The notes under the pieces: generated by a model
Database searches by the model: none
The model's input: only the letters and a program-made list of their open reading frames with translations
Told to the model about the DNA's origin: nothing
Origin: an uncultured Candidatus Melainabacteria bacterium
GTDB lineage: Bacteria > Cyanobacteriota > Vampirovibrionia > Gastranaerophilales > Gastranaerophilaceae
NCBI GenBank assembly: GCA_934718135.1
Contig: CAKUZW010000001.1
Coordinates: forward strand, 434,001 to 498,000
Direction of reading: 5' to 3'
DNA length: 64,000 bases
Shown here: positions 7,911 through 16,224 of the stretch, piece by piece
How positions within the stretch are numbered: the first letter of the stretch is position 1
How the letters are laid out: each line of letters opens with the position of its first letter
Translations under genes and position numbers: made by a program

Positions 7911-8915
7911 CTACTTCCAAGGATAAGAATTTTCAATCTTCCAACCTGCACGACGGATTTTTTCGGCACAACAATAACCTTCACCTTTATTTGAACATTC
8001 TTCACTAATATCTGTATCTGTTTTTTCATAGCAATAACATCTGATTCCTCCGCCATCTTCTTCAACTCTTGATAAGAAAAAGACATCTTTCCCAAATTTA
8101 TTAGGCCCTTGGGAACCATTTATATCAAGAATAATAAGTCTTGACAGTTGATTTGCATAGTTGCTTCGAATATTGAACATGTAACCGTCAAAAGTCAAAA
8201 ATGTCGCCCCATTAGGGTGAATTATCATAGTGCCTATATCGTTATTATTAATTGTTTTGTATGGTGTGTTGGATTTATAATTGCAGCCTGAATAAGTGTC
8301 ACAGTATTGCAATATTTTGAGATATGGTGCCCAATATTTATTAAAATAGTCTTTGGAATTCATTTCAAAGGACTCTTCTAATGTAGGTTCTCCAACATCA
8401 TCATAAGATAGCTTGTATGCTTGGTTTAAGTAAGAAATAGCTTTTTCTATTTTGGTAACTGTTACTTTCTTTTGGTGATTTGAGATTAACGTCGGTATCG
8501 TCATTGCTGCAACTATTCCAATTATGCCAAGAGTGATGAGGGTCTCAGCAAGAGTGAAGGCTATTTTCTTATTAAGGGACAAGGAAATAGGGCAATAAGG
8601 GAATAAGTCCTTTACGTTTTTAGCGTCATTCTGAGCGTAAGCGAAGAATCTACTCTCAAATGTTTGTAGATCCTTCGGGCTATTGCCCTCAGGATGACGA
8701 CATTTTTTGTCATTGTAAGTATTGAAGCAATTCCCCGTATTTTCACCCCTCCTCGAAATCAAAGATTTCGGTCCTCCCTCAAGAGGAGGACATGTTGCTT
8801 TAAATAGACTCTGAATCACCGCACTCGCACTAAACGGATACGGTTCCGCCTTACATCCTCTGCTCGTGCTGTTCAGAGTGATATTGGTGTAATTCGTTTT
8901 ATTGTTATCTTTCAT
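7911..8915 (-). CDS. Prepilin-like protein B with repeat-derived leader
   Basis: 334 residues. The prepilin signature A-F120-TLAETLITLGIIGIVAAMTIP starts only at residue 120. Everything before it is encoded by dispersed repeats: residues 73-99 come from the triple-hairpin repeat 8625-8698, and 104-117 from the purine-rich module. Normal prepilin leaders are under about 30 residues. The C-terminal domain has LDINGSQGPNKFGKDVFFL and several Cys (CYCYEK, EECSNKGEGYCCAEK), and ends AGWKIENSYPWK, as in pilin E (same subfamily). The start at 8915 has AGAAAGGA about 9 nt upstream, within a box shared with pilins D and F. It may be functional with an odd leader, or decaying. Confidence 0.75.
   Translation of the reverse strand: MKDNNKTNYTNITLNSTSRGCKAEPYPFSASAVIQSLFKATCPPLEGGPKSLISRRGENTGNCFNTYNDKKCRHPEGNSPKDLQTFESRFFAYAQNDAKNVKDLFPYCPISLSLNKKIAFTLAETLITLGIIGIVAAMTIPTLISNHQKKVTVTKIEKAISYLNQAYKLSYDDVGEPTLEESFEMNSKDYFNKYWAPYLKILQYCDTYSGCNYKSNTPYKTINNNDIGTMIIHPNGATFLTFDGYMFNIRSNYANQLSRLIILDINGSQGPNKFGKDVFFLSRVEEDGGGIRCYCYEKTDTDISEECSNKGEGYCCAEKIRRAGWKIENSYPWK
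8625..8698 (+). repeat. Triple-hairpin repeat, copy 2 (inside pilin B)
   Basis: Begins GTCATTCTGAGCGTAAGCGA and ends GCCCTCAGGATGAC. It lies fully within the coding frame of pilin B's leader and is read through without a stop. Confidence 0.8.
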
Positions 8916-8960
8916 TTTTACATCCTTTCTTTTTTGTTCTAAATGGGGTTAGGGTCACGT

Positions 8961-9023
8961 CACCCTGAATAGCAAGAAAATTTAGTGCTCATACTTCACA
9001 CAAATTTTCTAAGCTTTCAGAAT
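8961..9023 (+). repeat. AT-hairpin repeat, copy 3
   Basis: Same module as 743-804; its 5' end is ACCCTGAATAGC instead of ATTCTGAATAGC. It separates the present pilin B start from the displaced leader at 9017-9091. Confidence 0.75.
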
Positions 9024-9091
9024 GACATAAAAAATGTAACGAACTTATTTCCCTGTTCCTTTTTCCTTATTCCCTTAAAATTTTTCTTCAT
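9017..9091 (-). pseudogene. Displaced pilin leader (orphan 5' end)
   Basis: The minus-strand frame from ATG 9091 reads MKKNFKGIRKKEQGNKFVT, identical to the first 19 residues of pilin E, with a matching AAGAAAGGATATAAAA site upstream. It then enters the AT-hairpin repeat and hits TGA at 9019-9017. It looks like the original start of pilin B, cut off by repeat insertion. Confidence 0.65.
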
Positions 9092-9186
9092 TTTTATATC
9101 CTTTCTTTTATTACGTAATGAACTTATTTCCCTATTCACTTTTTGACCCTAAAAAATTCTCCGTTTCTGATTCTGCCAAAATATCT

Positions 9187-9223
9187 GTTCTAATATTAGC
9201 ACAGCTTGTTCTTAATTTAGCAC
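9187..9223. promoter_or_regulatory. Tandem candidate operators, pilin B/XRE pair
   Basis: GTTCTAATATTAGCAC (9187-9202) and GTTCTTAATTTAGCAC (9208-9223). The first is palindromic except for one mismatched pair (GTnCTAATATTAGnAC), the second less so. The start-to-start distance is 21 bp, two helical turns, and the XRE start codon is 13 nt downstream. Probable autoregulatory site of the XRE protein (inferred). Confidence 0.5.
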
Positions 9224-9236
9224 TAAAATTTAAAAT

Positions 9237-9512
9237 ATGCAAGACGGATACTTGAAGAACAAAAAAAATTTGCAAAATGTTTTGTCAAAAATTATCAAAA
9301 TGCATAGACAAAAACAAAATAAATCTATTAGTTTGATTTCTGACGAAATCGGAATGACTAAATCAATGTGGGCTGATTTAGAAAAAGCTATTAAAGACCC
9401 CCAAATCTCGACTCTATGGAGAATTTCAGAAGGGTTAGATATCCCGTTATCAACTATTATTATTGAACTTGAAAAAGAATTAGGAACAGATTTTACTCTA
9501 ATTGGAAAATAA
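9237..9512 (+). CDS. XRE-family HTH regulator (pair B)
   Basis: 91 residues. Weak but recognisable HTH_3 domain: VLSKIIKMHRQKQNKSISLISDEIGMTKSMWADLEKAIKDPQISTLWRISEGLDIPLS (about residues 15-73). The end LEKELGTDFTLIGK parallels the regulator at 17205-17483 (LENKLGENFSILDK); both share P-x-x-S-x-LWR-x-SE. There is no strong Shine-Dalgarno, and the tandem operator lies directly upstream, which fits a short leader or leaderless mRNA. It is divergent from pilin B and likely represses this intergenic region. Confidence 0.78.
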   Translation: MQDGYLKNKKNLQNVLSKIIKMHRQKQNKSISLISDEIGMTKSMWADLEKAIKDPQISTLWRISEGLDIPLSTIIIELEKELGTDFTLIGK

Positions 9513-9517
9513 AAAAC

Positions 9518-9546
9518 GGGTCATCAAAATATTGTGACCCATTTTT
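9518..9546. terminator. Bidirectional terminator
   Basis: GGGTCA / TGACCC stem with an 11-nt loop, flanked by A-run and T-run. It serves the XRE gene (+) and can serve the convergent gene at 9572-10657 (-). Confidence 0.7.
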
Positions 9547-9571
9547 ATTTAATTATATATTTTTTTATGAA

Positions 9572-10657
9572 CTACTTTATTGATTTTGTTTCAATAAAAT
9601 CTGTATTTGGAGTGAATTCAGATTTTTGAGAAGCCATATCCAATTTGTTCACAATACTTGCACGCTTTTTACGGAATAACATATCGACAAAAGCTTCCAA
9701 TCTTGTTACAAAACCTGCTTCTCCTGTTTGCTCATCAATAGTCAAATTCAAAAGAGGTTTCCCGAATTGTTTTGCTCTTCTTGTAATTCTTTCAACCATC
9801 AATGAATCAGGCCCGCAACCAAATGCTGTAATAGTAATTACACCATCGACTTTATTATCTTTTAAATAATGTCCGGCACTACCGGTCATCTCATCTTCGT
9901 TTGCCCAATACTTTTCATTGCCTAAACTTACAATTCCTTCATCAAGTTGTTCTGATGACAATTGTAATGATGTGCAAACTTTAACATCCATTTTTTCCAA
10001 TTTATCGAAAATTTTCATACACACGCGTTCATCATAAATATTGTATCCATGACCAACAAGTGCGATTGAAATAGGATATTCTTTTGTTGTATTAGAAATT
10101 ACGACTTTGCCTTGTAGAGCATAACTTAAAGCTTTTGAATAAGGCATACCTGATTTTGTCATAACATAAAAATTGTTATAACATCTCCAACCTGCTTTTG
10201 AAGCTTTTTTGATAAGTTTCATATCTGTAATTCCAAAAGGTTTTACTGTTTCAGCTAGAAATTCATAAAGACCTTGATTTTTTTCAGACTTATCAAGAGT
10301 TGCTTCTACCATTGTAAAAGGTTCTTTAACAACGTTTCTAACCAAATCAGGCAATCCTCTGATTTTTGAACAGTTATAAATTTTTGAATCAATAGATTGT
10401 AAAGACGGAACTAAAATCTTATCAACACCTTTGTGAATAAGATTTAAAATGTGTCCGATATAAACTTTAATCGGCAAACAAGTTTCTGTAACGACCAAAG
10501 CCGCACCATCAGACATTGTTTGTTTTGTAGTTACATCTGATAATATTATTTTTATACCCAAATCATTAAAAAATCCGTAATAGAAAGGGTAATTGTTGTA
10601 AAAGGACATTGCTCTTGGAATGCCGATAACTTTTTCTTCTGATTTTGTATTAGTCAT
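9572..10657 (-). CDS. DUF2229-type protein related to 2-hydroxyacyl-CoA dehydratase components
   Basis: 361 residues. It opens with VIGIPRAMSFYNNYPFYYGFFNDLGIKIILSDVTTKQTMSDG, the pattern of the DUF2229 domain found in large CoA-substrate-specific activase proteins related to HgdC/HgdB. Conserved Cys are in VTETCLPIKVYIGH, IYNCSKIRG and TAFGCGPDSLMVERI, and could hold a [4Fe-4S] cluster. Here the domain stands alone, without the ASKHA ATPase activase part. Function in the family is uncertain (possible Fe-S electron-transfer ATPase system). It is monocistronic and convergent with the XRE gene. ArsR- or dehydratase-type partners are not in the window. Confidence 0.7.
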   Translation of the reverse strand: MTNTKSEEKVIGIPRAMSFYNNYPFYYGFFNDLGIKIILSDVTTKQTMSDGAALVVTETCLPIKVYIGHILNLIHKGVDKILVPSLQSIDSKIYNCSKIRGLPDLVRNVVKEPFTMVEATLDKSEKNQGLYEFLAETVKPFGITDMKLIKKASKAGWRCYNNFYVMTKSGMPYSKALSYALQGKVVISNTTKEYPISIALVGHGYNIYDERVCMKIFDKLEKMDVKVCTSLQLSSEQLDEGIVSLGNEKYWANEDEMTGSAGHYLKDNKVDGVITITAFGCGPDSLMVERITRRAKQFGKPLLNLTIDEQTGEAGFVTRLEAFVDMLFRKKRASIVNKLDMASQKSEFTPNTDFIETKSIK

Positions 10658-10913
10658 GCTTCTATCCCTAATAATTTTCTACTATATATATAATAGCCCA
10701 AAAAAAATTTTTTTAACCCTTTTTGAAGATTTATTTACTATTTTGAATAAAATAGCGAAATTAAAAAATATCTGTTAATAAAACTTAATATTTGAACAAT
10801 AAAAAGGCAATTTTTTAAACACAAAATACTTTAATTATATATAAGGAATATCTAGGATATATAAATTTCTTAAACACAGGAACAGGATAACAAATCAATA
10901 GGGAGGACACCGA

Positions 10914-11153
10914 ATGGGCATTGGTGCTGAAGATTACATCGACAAGATGTTAGTACAGAAATATCAAGAAGAAAAAGTTGATAACCACGATGCAGTAGAA
11001 TCAATGGTTGACCCAAATAAAATGTTAGAAGCAATGAATGATTATGCAGCAACAGTTCGTAATATGATGGAACTTCGTCAAAGATTGAACATTGCATGTT
11101 ATGCTATAAACGCTCGAACCGCAAGGTATCAAAAATCTATGGGACAACAGTAA
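10914..11153 (+). CDS. Small conserved-looking protein of unknown function
   Basis: 79 residues, soluble and predicted mainly helical (EDYIDKMLVQKYQEEK; MLEAMNDYAATVRNMMELRQRLNIACYAINARTARYQ). No signal peptide or known motif. A strong GGGAGG lies 9 nt upstream of the ATG, and the codon use matches its neighbours, so it is very probably translated. It sits 59 bp before maf with a hairpin between. Function unknown. Confidence 0.65.
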   Translation: MGIGAEDYIDKMLVQKYQEEKVDNHDAVESMVDPNKMLEAMNDYAATVRNMMELRQRLNIACYAINARTARYQKSMGQQ

Positions 11154-11169
11154 AAAGTTTTGTGTCGAA

Positions 11170-11199
11170 TTAAATCTATTTTTGATAAAATAGATTTAA
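11170..11199. promoter_or_regulatory. Perfect hairpin just before maf
   Basis: 13-bp perfect stem TTAAATCTATTTT / AAAATAGATTTAA with loop TGAT. Its last bases abut the AAGGAGG ribosome site of maf (11198-11204). It may attenuate or mask maf translation, or be a weak terminator of the preceding small gene. Confidence 0.45.
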
Positions 11200-11212
11200 G
11201 GAGGCATACACC

Positions 11213-11782
11213 ATGGGAAAAATTATCCTCGGCTCAGCATCTCCAAGAAGAGCCGACATATTGAAAAAACTAAAATTGGATTTTGAAATTATTCCGTCTT
11301 CGTATGTTGAAAAGCATGATAGGACGGATTTCTCTTATGATTTTGTTGAAAATCTTGCTTATAACAAGGCTCTTTATGTTGCAAAAGAATATCAAAACGA
11401 ATCAAGGCTTGTGATAGGGGCGGATACAATTGTTGTTATTGGGAATAAAATTCTTGAAAAACCAAAAGATTATGAAGAAGCTAAAAAAATGCTTTCAGAA
11501 CTTTCAGGCAAAACTCATTTTGTAGTAACAGCAATCGCGATTGTTAATTCAAAAGACCTCAACTATAAAATCAAATCAACAACAACTTACGTTACATTTA
11601 AAAAACTTACCCAAGAACAAATTGATTTTTATATAACAAATTACAAACCGTTTGACAAAGCCGGAGCATACGGAATTCAAGAATTGCCGGACGGTTTTGT
11701 AGAAAAAGTTGACGGTGATATTGATAATGTCATCGGACTACCTTCAAAAACATTATTGGAACTGTTAAAAAACATTGGATAA
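11213..11782 (+). CDS. maf: Maf-like nucleoside triphosphate pyrophosphatase
   Basis: 189 residues, full family length. Motifs: GSASPRRADIL at residues 7-17 (substrate loop), IGADTIVV with the metal-binding Asp, EKPKD, and KAGAYGIQ near 150. Maf proteins hydrolyse non-canonical or methylated nucleotides (dTTP/UTP or m7GTP depending on subtype) to the monophosphate; the AGAYGIQ form fits the dTTP/UTP (YhdE-like) group. The start is backed by AAGGAGG 9 nt upstream. Confidence 0.9.
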   Translation: MGKIILGSASPRRADILKKLKLDFEIIPSSYVEKHDRTDFSYDFVENLAYNKALYVAKEYQNESRLVIGADTIVVIGNKILEKPKDYEEAKKMLSELSGKTHFVVTAIAIVNSKDLNYKIKSTTTYVTFKKLTQEQIDFYITNYKPFDKAGAYGIQELPDGFVEKVDGDIDNVIGLPSKTLLELLKNIG

Positions 11783-11855
11783 CGATTGACAAAAGTAAAC
11801 ACAACGTAAATAATATTAATATATTGGATTGGTTATTTAGAGATTGGGAATAAGC

Positions 11856-12989
11856 ATGAAAAATTTTTTTAATGGAATGAAGAAAAAGGGACAAGAAAAT
11901 AAGAATTTTTTAGAAGATATCATACATGCCATTACGAGGAAAACGAACCGAGCAGAGTGCGGAGCTGTCTGCCAAAACGATAGGCTGTCCGCAGGACGTC
12001 TCGTTTGTGGCGAGGTGAATTGTCAGACAGAAATACAGGATGACGCAATTAATAAAAGCGTAACGAACTTATCCCCTGATTTCCCTATTTCCTTTTCCAT
12101 TAAAAAGAAACTAGATTCTTCGCCAAACGCACTCGCATTAAACGGATACGGCTTCGCCTTAATGCTTAAGCTCGTGCGGCTCAGAATGACGGCTTTCACA
12201 TTAGTAGAAGGTGCTACGCACGTAGATTTGCCACTAACAAAGGTGAAGTTTGCTTTTACATTAGCCGAAGTCCTCATCACTCTTGGCATCATCGGAGTTG
12301 TGGCAGCGATGACAATTCCTGTCTTGTTTTCTAATATCAATAATGCAAAATTCCGAAATCAGTATAAGAAAGCTGTATCAACTCTAAATCAAGCAGGATT
12401 GACGGCTCAGGCTAATTATGAATATAATTTTGCAGGTGCAAATGCTTTATGCGGAAATGATAAAACAATTGCTGCTGCTCAAAATCCTGAAGTAACAATG
12501 TCTTTTTGTGCAATTTTTAATTCGACTCTTAAAGCTAAAACTTACAACGGAAAAGTCGGTGACTTGCAAAAAATGAGCAATGGAAGAGCTGATGGAACTT
12601 ATGAATTAAAAGTAAGAGATGTCATAAATGATGATTATAAAAATTATTTGTCATATTCTTTAGCTGACGGGACTTTGATTGCGTTTGATCCAAATGCAAG
12701 AAATTGTGAACTATCTATAGGGAATAGAATAACTCAGGATATGTTCTCAGGTCCTGTAAATGGAAATGATTTGTCACATTGCCTTGGATTTATTGACGTA
12801 AATGGAGTTACATTACCAAACACTGAAGTAAGATGTACATCTGGCGAGAATAGAGTAGGTTCAGGTTCTGGGTGTATTGTTACAAATAATGCAGGACATT
12901 TGGCAGATGTTTTCCCTATTGTATTTCACGATGCGACTGTAGAACCGGCTTCCGGTGCGGCTCAATTTATTTTAGATTCTTATAAATAA
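11856..12989 (+). CDS. Prepilin-like protein C with repeat-derived leader and doubled prepilin motif
   Basis: 377 residues from the ATG at 11856 (MKNFFNGMKKKGQENKNFLED, parallel to pilin E's start); a TTG 12 bp upstream is less likely. Residues about 22-113 are encoded by dispersed repeats, including NRAECGAVCQNDRLSAG shared exactly with pilin E. Then a first F114-TLVE is followed by the inserted GATHVDLPLTKVKFA and the real signature F134-TLAEVLITLGIIGVVAAMTIP. The C-terminal domain (FIDVNGVTLPN ... DVFPIVFHDATVEPAS) matches pilin A. It has no XRE partner: maf lies upstream. Whether such a leader is exported and processed is unclear. Confidence 0.75.
   Translation: MKNFFNGMKKKGQENKNFLEDIIHAITRKTNRAECGAVCQNDRLSAGRLVCGEVNCQTEIQDDAINKSVTNLSPDFPISFSIKKKLDSSPNALALNGYGFALMLKLVRLRMTAFTLVEGATHVDLPLTKVKFAFTLAEVLITLGIIGVVAAMTIPVLFSNINNAKFRNQYKKAVSTLNQAGLTAQANYEYNFAGANALCGNDKTIAAAQNPEVTMSFCAIFNSTLKAKTYNGKVGDLQKMSNGRADGTYELKVRDVINDDYKNYLSYSLADGTLIAFDPNARNCELSIGNRITQDMFSGPVNGNDLSHCLGFIDVNGVTLPNTEVRCTSGENRVGSGSGCIVTNNAGHLADVFPIVFHDATVEPASGAAQFILDSYK
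11946..11996 (+). repeat. RAECG module, copy 1 (in pilin C leader)
   Basis: Encodes NRAECGAVCQNDRLSAG, identical in residues to 22287-22237 in pilin E on the other strand. The similarity extends on both sides with indels. Confidence 0.8.
12210..12247 (+). repeat. 38-nt module, copy 1 (pilin C)
   Basis: Starts GGTGCTACGCACGTAG and ends ACAAAGGTGAA. It is identical to 17835-17872 in pilin D, although those two pilins belong to different subfamilies. It contains the palindrome CTACG-CA-CGTAG. Confidence 0.85.
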
Positions 12990-13008
12990 GTGGTAAAACA
13001 GATACACT

Positions 13009-13041
13009 CAAGGGGCTGAGAAAATCTCAACCCCTTGTTTT
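13009..13041. terminator. Terminator after pilin C
   Basis: CAAGGGG-ct-GAGA / TCTC-aa-CCCCTTG then TTTTAT. It lies between the convergent pilin C and NarL-type genes. Confidence 0.8.
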
Positions 13042-13087
13042 ATAGCAGCTAAAAGAGTACCAGTAAAAACACTTTATAAACTTTTTA

Positions 13088-13762
13088 TTAAACCATACCT
13101 TCTTTTACAGCTTTAACGGCTGCTTGAACTCGGTCGTTTACACACATCTTTTGCAAAATTGAACAGACGTGAGCTTTTGCAGTATGAACACTGACAATTA
13201 ATTCTTTTGCAATTTCGGTGTTGCTTTTCCCTGCAACAAGGTGATTTAGAACTTCTAATTCTCTTTCTGTTAACGGAATTCTTGTATGTTCAGAAACTTT
13301 ATGTCCTAAAAGTCCTTCATTATCTACTTTTGGCATAGCTTTTAGTGCAAGGTTCGCAACAACAGAATCAATCCAACAAACACCTTGTGATACATCACGA
13401 ATTACATCAGCAAGTTTTGACGGATCAATATCTTTCAGACAATAAGCATTGGCTCCTGAACTTAGTGCTGCAACAACTTCTTCCTCTCGGTCATGGGAAG
13501 TTAGTGCAATAATTTTTATGCTTTTAGAAAATTCTTTAATCTTAACCATTGCTTCAATCCCGTTCATTTTTGGAAGTCCCAAATCCATTAAAACAACATC
13601 CGGGTTTAGCTTTTCAATCTGTTTTAATCCCTCAATTGCATCTTCGCATTCTGCAATGACTTCCATATCAGGATTTGTGTTCAGTGCACAACGCAAACCT
13701 ACTCTTGTTAATTTAAAATCTTCTACTATCACGATTGAAATTTTCTTTTGTGTGTTCGTCAT
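13088..13762 (-). CDS. NarL/FixJ-type response regulator
   Basis: 224 residues. Receiver domain ~residues 8-125 with acidic pair E14-D15, phospho-acceptor D60 in VVLMDLGLPKMNG, Thr in ALTSHD and Lys in YCLKDID. The C-terminal LuxR-type HTH (~157-220) reads LTERELEVLNHLVAGKSNTEIAKELIVSVHTAKAHVCSILQKM. It is a DNA-binding transcription regulator driven by a histidine kinase; no kinase gene is adjacent. It differs from the other NarL-type regulator at 62527 but has the same layout. Confidence 0.9.
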   Translation of the reverse strand: MTNTQKKISIVIVEDFKLTRVGLRCALNTNPDMEVIAECEDAIEGLKQIEKLNPDVVLMDLGLPKMNGIEAMVKIKEFSKSIKIIALTSHDREEEVVAALSSGANAYCLKDIDPSKLADVIRDVSQGVCWIDSVVANLALKAMPKVDNEGLLGHKVSEHTRIPLTERELEVLNHLVAGKSNTEIAKELIVSVHTAKAHVCSILQKMCVNDRVQAAVKAVKEGMV

Positions 13763-13918
13763 AATTTAGTTCTCCAATTTTATTATCATAACCCCTTAGG
13801 TTACTTTCACTGTATAACTTAAACTCCCAAATTCTATTAGCTAACTAGGTAGTATTAAAAAGATTTGCATAATAAAAATTTTCTTATGGTATAATTTTTA
13901 TATAATAGGGAGATATTT

Positions 13919-16210
13919 ATGTTAGAGTTTTTATTTGGAAAAAAAGAGCAGGAAACTGCAAAAAATGTAGACTTAAATAAAATTTATGAAGAGTTGAAAA
14001 AAGCCTATCCGTTTGACAGTATTCCGGAATTGAGAAAAAAATACTTGTCCATGCATATCCAAAAGTATGGATATTTAACATACTCTTTTCATAAAGCTCA
14101 AGAAGAATTGACAAACGAAGAAACATTATTTGCCCTTGAAGAAAAATGGAAACAAAACAATGTTTTCAAAAACGGAAAATTTTCATACAAACAAAATCAA
14201 ATAAGTGTCCTTGCTCGTTATCAGGAAAAATCTTCTGATTGGTTTAAAAAAGAAGGTCATAATATAAAACTTCTTAACCTTGCAGCCCTTGGCAACGGGA
14301 ATGAATCAAAAGAAACAGGGAAATTCTTTGATTGGTTAAAACAACTTTTAATTCTTCCGACCGGGAACTTAGAAAACGGAATTTATAATACAACTATTTA
14401 TTTAATCCCGTTTCATCCGAGAGAATTCGGTTGTGCTTATCTTCCAAAAAGCAGTGAAGTAAGTTCTAAACTGAAAGATGAATATATTGAAGAAATAACA
14501 GGTCTTGACGCTAAAGGACAAGTTCAAGCATTCATTGAAATGGCTCAACTTGCAGGTCATCCGGTTATTTATGATATTTTGCCTCAAACAGGAAGATTTT
14601 CAAAATTTGTACTTGCAAATCCGCAAGTTGCACGTTGGTATGATATAACAGAACTTCAAAAACAGTTGAAAGCAAAAGTAAATGAAGTTGCGGAATTTTT
14701 ATCAAAAGACCATGATCAAGATGATATTCAAATTGCTAAAGATGTTTATATCCAAAGATTAGAAGGAAATTCAGGTGAATTGAGTCCTGCCTTTCAAGAA
14801 ATTTATAACAACTTTGAAGGCATAATGATTGAACATAAGAAGAAATTTTCAAATTCAATGCTTGAACATTCTTATCAATTGAAAATTCAAAAACGAGTTC
14901 GTGAAATAGTTGCAAAAGTTCATGAATTTAAAAATGATAAACAAAAACTTGAAGAAAAAGATATTACAAAACAAATTGATACAATCCAAGCTCTGATGCT
15001 TGAAGGTTTGTGGCCGGCACCGGGTGGAGCATGGTGTTCTGCGGGAGTTCCTGTTTATGATGGAATGAGCGAATGTGGCGGATATCCTTTATTCAAACAT
15101 TTTGACTTCAAAGGGGATGATGTTACGGCATTTGCAAACCTTGATTGTCAAACTCCATACTATTTCGTAAATCTTGAAAATGGGAAATATAATGAAGATG
15201 TAATTGATTTATTCATCGAAAATATGAAAAAACTTCAACAAGATTACAATTTTGACGGTTTCAGAGTTGATCATATAGACCATATTGTAGATGAGGTTTC
15301 AGAACAAAACGGCAGACCGATTAGCTATCGTGCCCCTCGTTATGTTTTGAAGAAGTTGAACATTACAATGAAAAAGAAAATTCCTTATTTTGCAACCCTT
15401 GCAGAATATATGTTATGGGATAATTTCTACAAAGAATATCACGAAGATATGAAGTTTGATGTTCTTTGGGGAAATGATATCATTTCACAATTTGATAAAA
15501 CTCCGGAAAAAATTACCGAAGATAACCAATATTTAACAAATTATAATATCAAATTCAAAAAAGGAAATATGCTTTCAATCTTGAAAACTTATAACAATCA
15601 AGATGGGGAATTCCATTGTATAGACCAATATCCGGGGCAACTTGGTGAAAGAGGAGCTTTATACAAATGGGCAAAATATAAACTTCTCCCTGGAGGAAAA
15701 TATGCTCAACGTCCGGTGATGTACGCAGACGGAGATGAAAGCTATACCCAAGGAGGTTTGGAATACACCATTGGAGAAGAAGTTGCAATGTCTAGAGCTG
15801 ACAATGAAGATTTCTATGCAAAATTTGATGCTATTGACCGTTTTGTAAAAAATAATAGCATTATAACAGATGGTGAAGCTCAAATTATTGTTGATGATGA
15901 AGACGGTTTTAGTGCATGGTTAATCACAAAAGAACCAATGAAAACAGCTTATCTTGTTGTATCTAACCACAAATACCCGACTGAAAAAGTTACAAGAACA
16001 GCAGCAACCGGTGAAAATTATAAAGAAATTGTTGAAGGTTACGCTATTTTTGACAAGCAAATTCACATTCCGGGGGATTACAATTTAAAATCAGAATATG
16101 TGTTAGGCGAAAAAGATTACAAGGCTCAAGAAGTTGAAAATACAGACACTTTACACTTCGAAAAACTTGAACCGAGTGAATTCAAAATCTTTGAACTTGA
16201 ACGAGGCTAA
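13919..16210 (+). CDS. GH13-like alpha-amylase superfamily protein
   Basis: 763 residues, no signal peptide, so cytoplasmic. The TIM-barrel motifs of family GH13 are visible: TIYLIPFHPREFGCAYLP, an IYDILPQTGRFS strand, region II FDGFRVDHIDHI with the nucleophile D451, and region III ATLAEYM with acid/base E496. The usual region IV N-H-D is not obvious. A long charged helical insertion (about residues 235-345) lies between the first and later barrel strands, and a beta-rich C-terminal domain closes the chain. It probably acts on alpha-glucans or glucosyl transfer in storage metabolism; the substrate is not assignable. The ATG follows AGGGAGA. A GNAT-like gene follows after 14 bp. Confidence 0.75.
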   Translation: MLEFLFGKKEQETAKNVDLNKIYEELKKAYPFDSIPELRKKYLSMHIQKYGYLTYSFHKAQEELTNEETLFALEEKWKQNNVFKNGKFSYKQNQISVLARYQEKSSDWFKKEGHNIKLLNLAALGNGNESKETGKFFDWLKQLLILPTGNLENGIYNTTIYLIPFHPREFGCAYLPKSSEVSSKLKDEYIEEITGLDAKGQVQAFIEMAQLAGHPVIYDILPQTGRFSKFVLANPQVARWYDITELQKQLKAKVNEVAEFLSKDHDQDDIQIAKDVYIQRLEGNSGELSPAFQEIYNNFEGIMIEHKKKFSNSMLEHSYQLKIQKRVREIVAKVHEFKNDKQKLEEKDITKQIDTIQALMLEGLWPAPGGAWCSAGVPVYDGMSECGGYPLFKHFDFKGDDVTAFANLDCQTPYYFVNLENGKYNEDVIDLFIENMKKLQQDYNFDGFRVDHIDHIVDEVSEQNGRPISYRAPRYVLKKLNITMKKKIPYFATLAEYMLWDNFYKEYHEDMKFDVLWGNDIISQFDKTPEKITEDNQYLTNYNIKFKKGNMLSILKTYNNQDGEFHCIDQYPGQLGERGALYKWAKYKLLPGGKYAQRPVMYADGDESYTQGGLEYTIGEEVAMSRADNEDFYAKFDAIDRFVKNNSIITDGEAQIIVDDEDGFSAWLITKEPMKTAYLVVSNHKYPTEKVTRTAATGENYKEIVEGYAIFDKQIHIPGDYNLKSEYVLGEKDYKAQEVENTDTLHFEKLEPSEFKIFELERG

Positions 16211-16224
16211 GGTATAATATCACT

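Noticed and set aside
7498..7920. 140-codon minus-strand open frame after the acyl-CoA ligase
   Set aside because: It overlaps the ligase's 3' end and otherwise consists of translated dispersed repeats; there is no ribosome site.
7850..8119. Minus-strand frame inside pilin B
   Set aside because: Alternative-frame shadow of pilin B plus repeat sequence.
12023..12340. Minus-strand 105-codon frame over pilin C
   Set aside because: Antisense shadow of pilin C's leader and helix.
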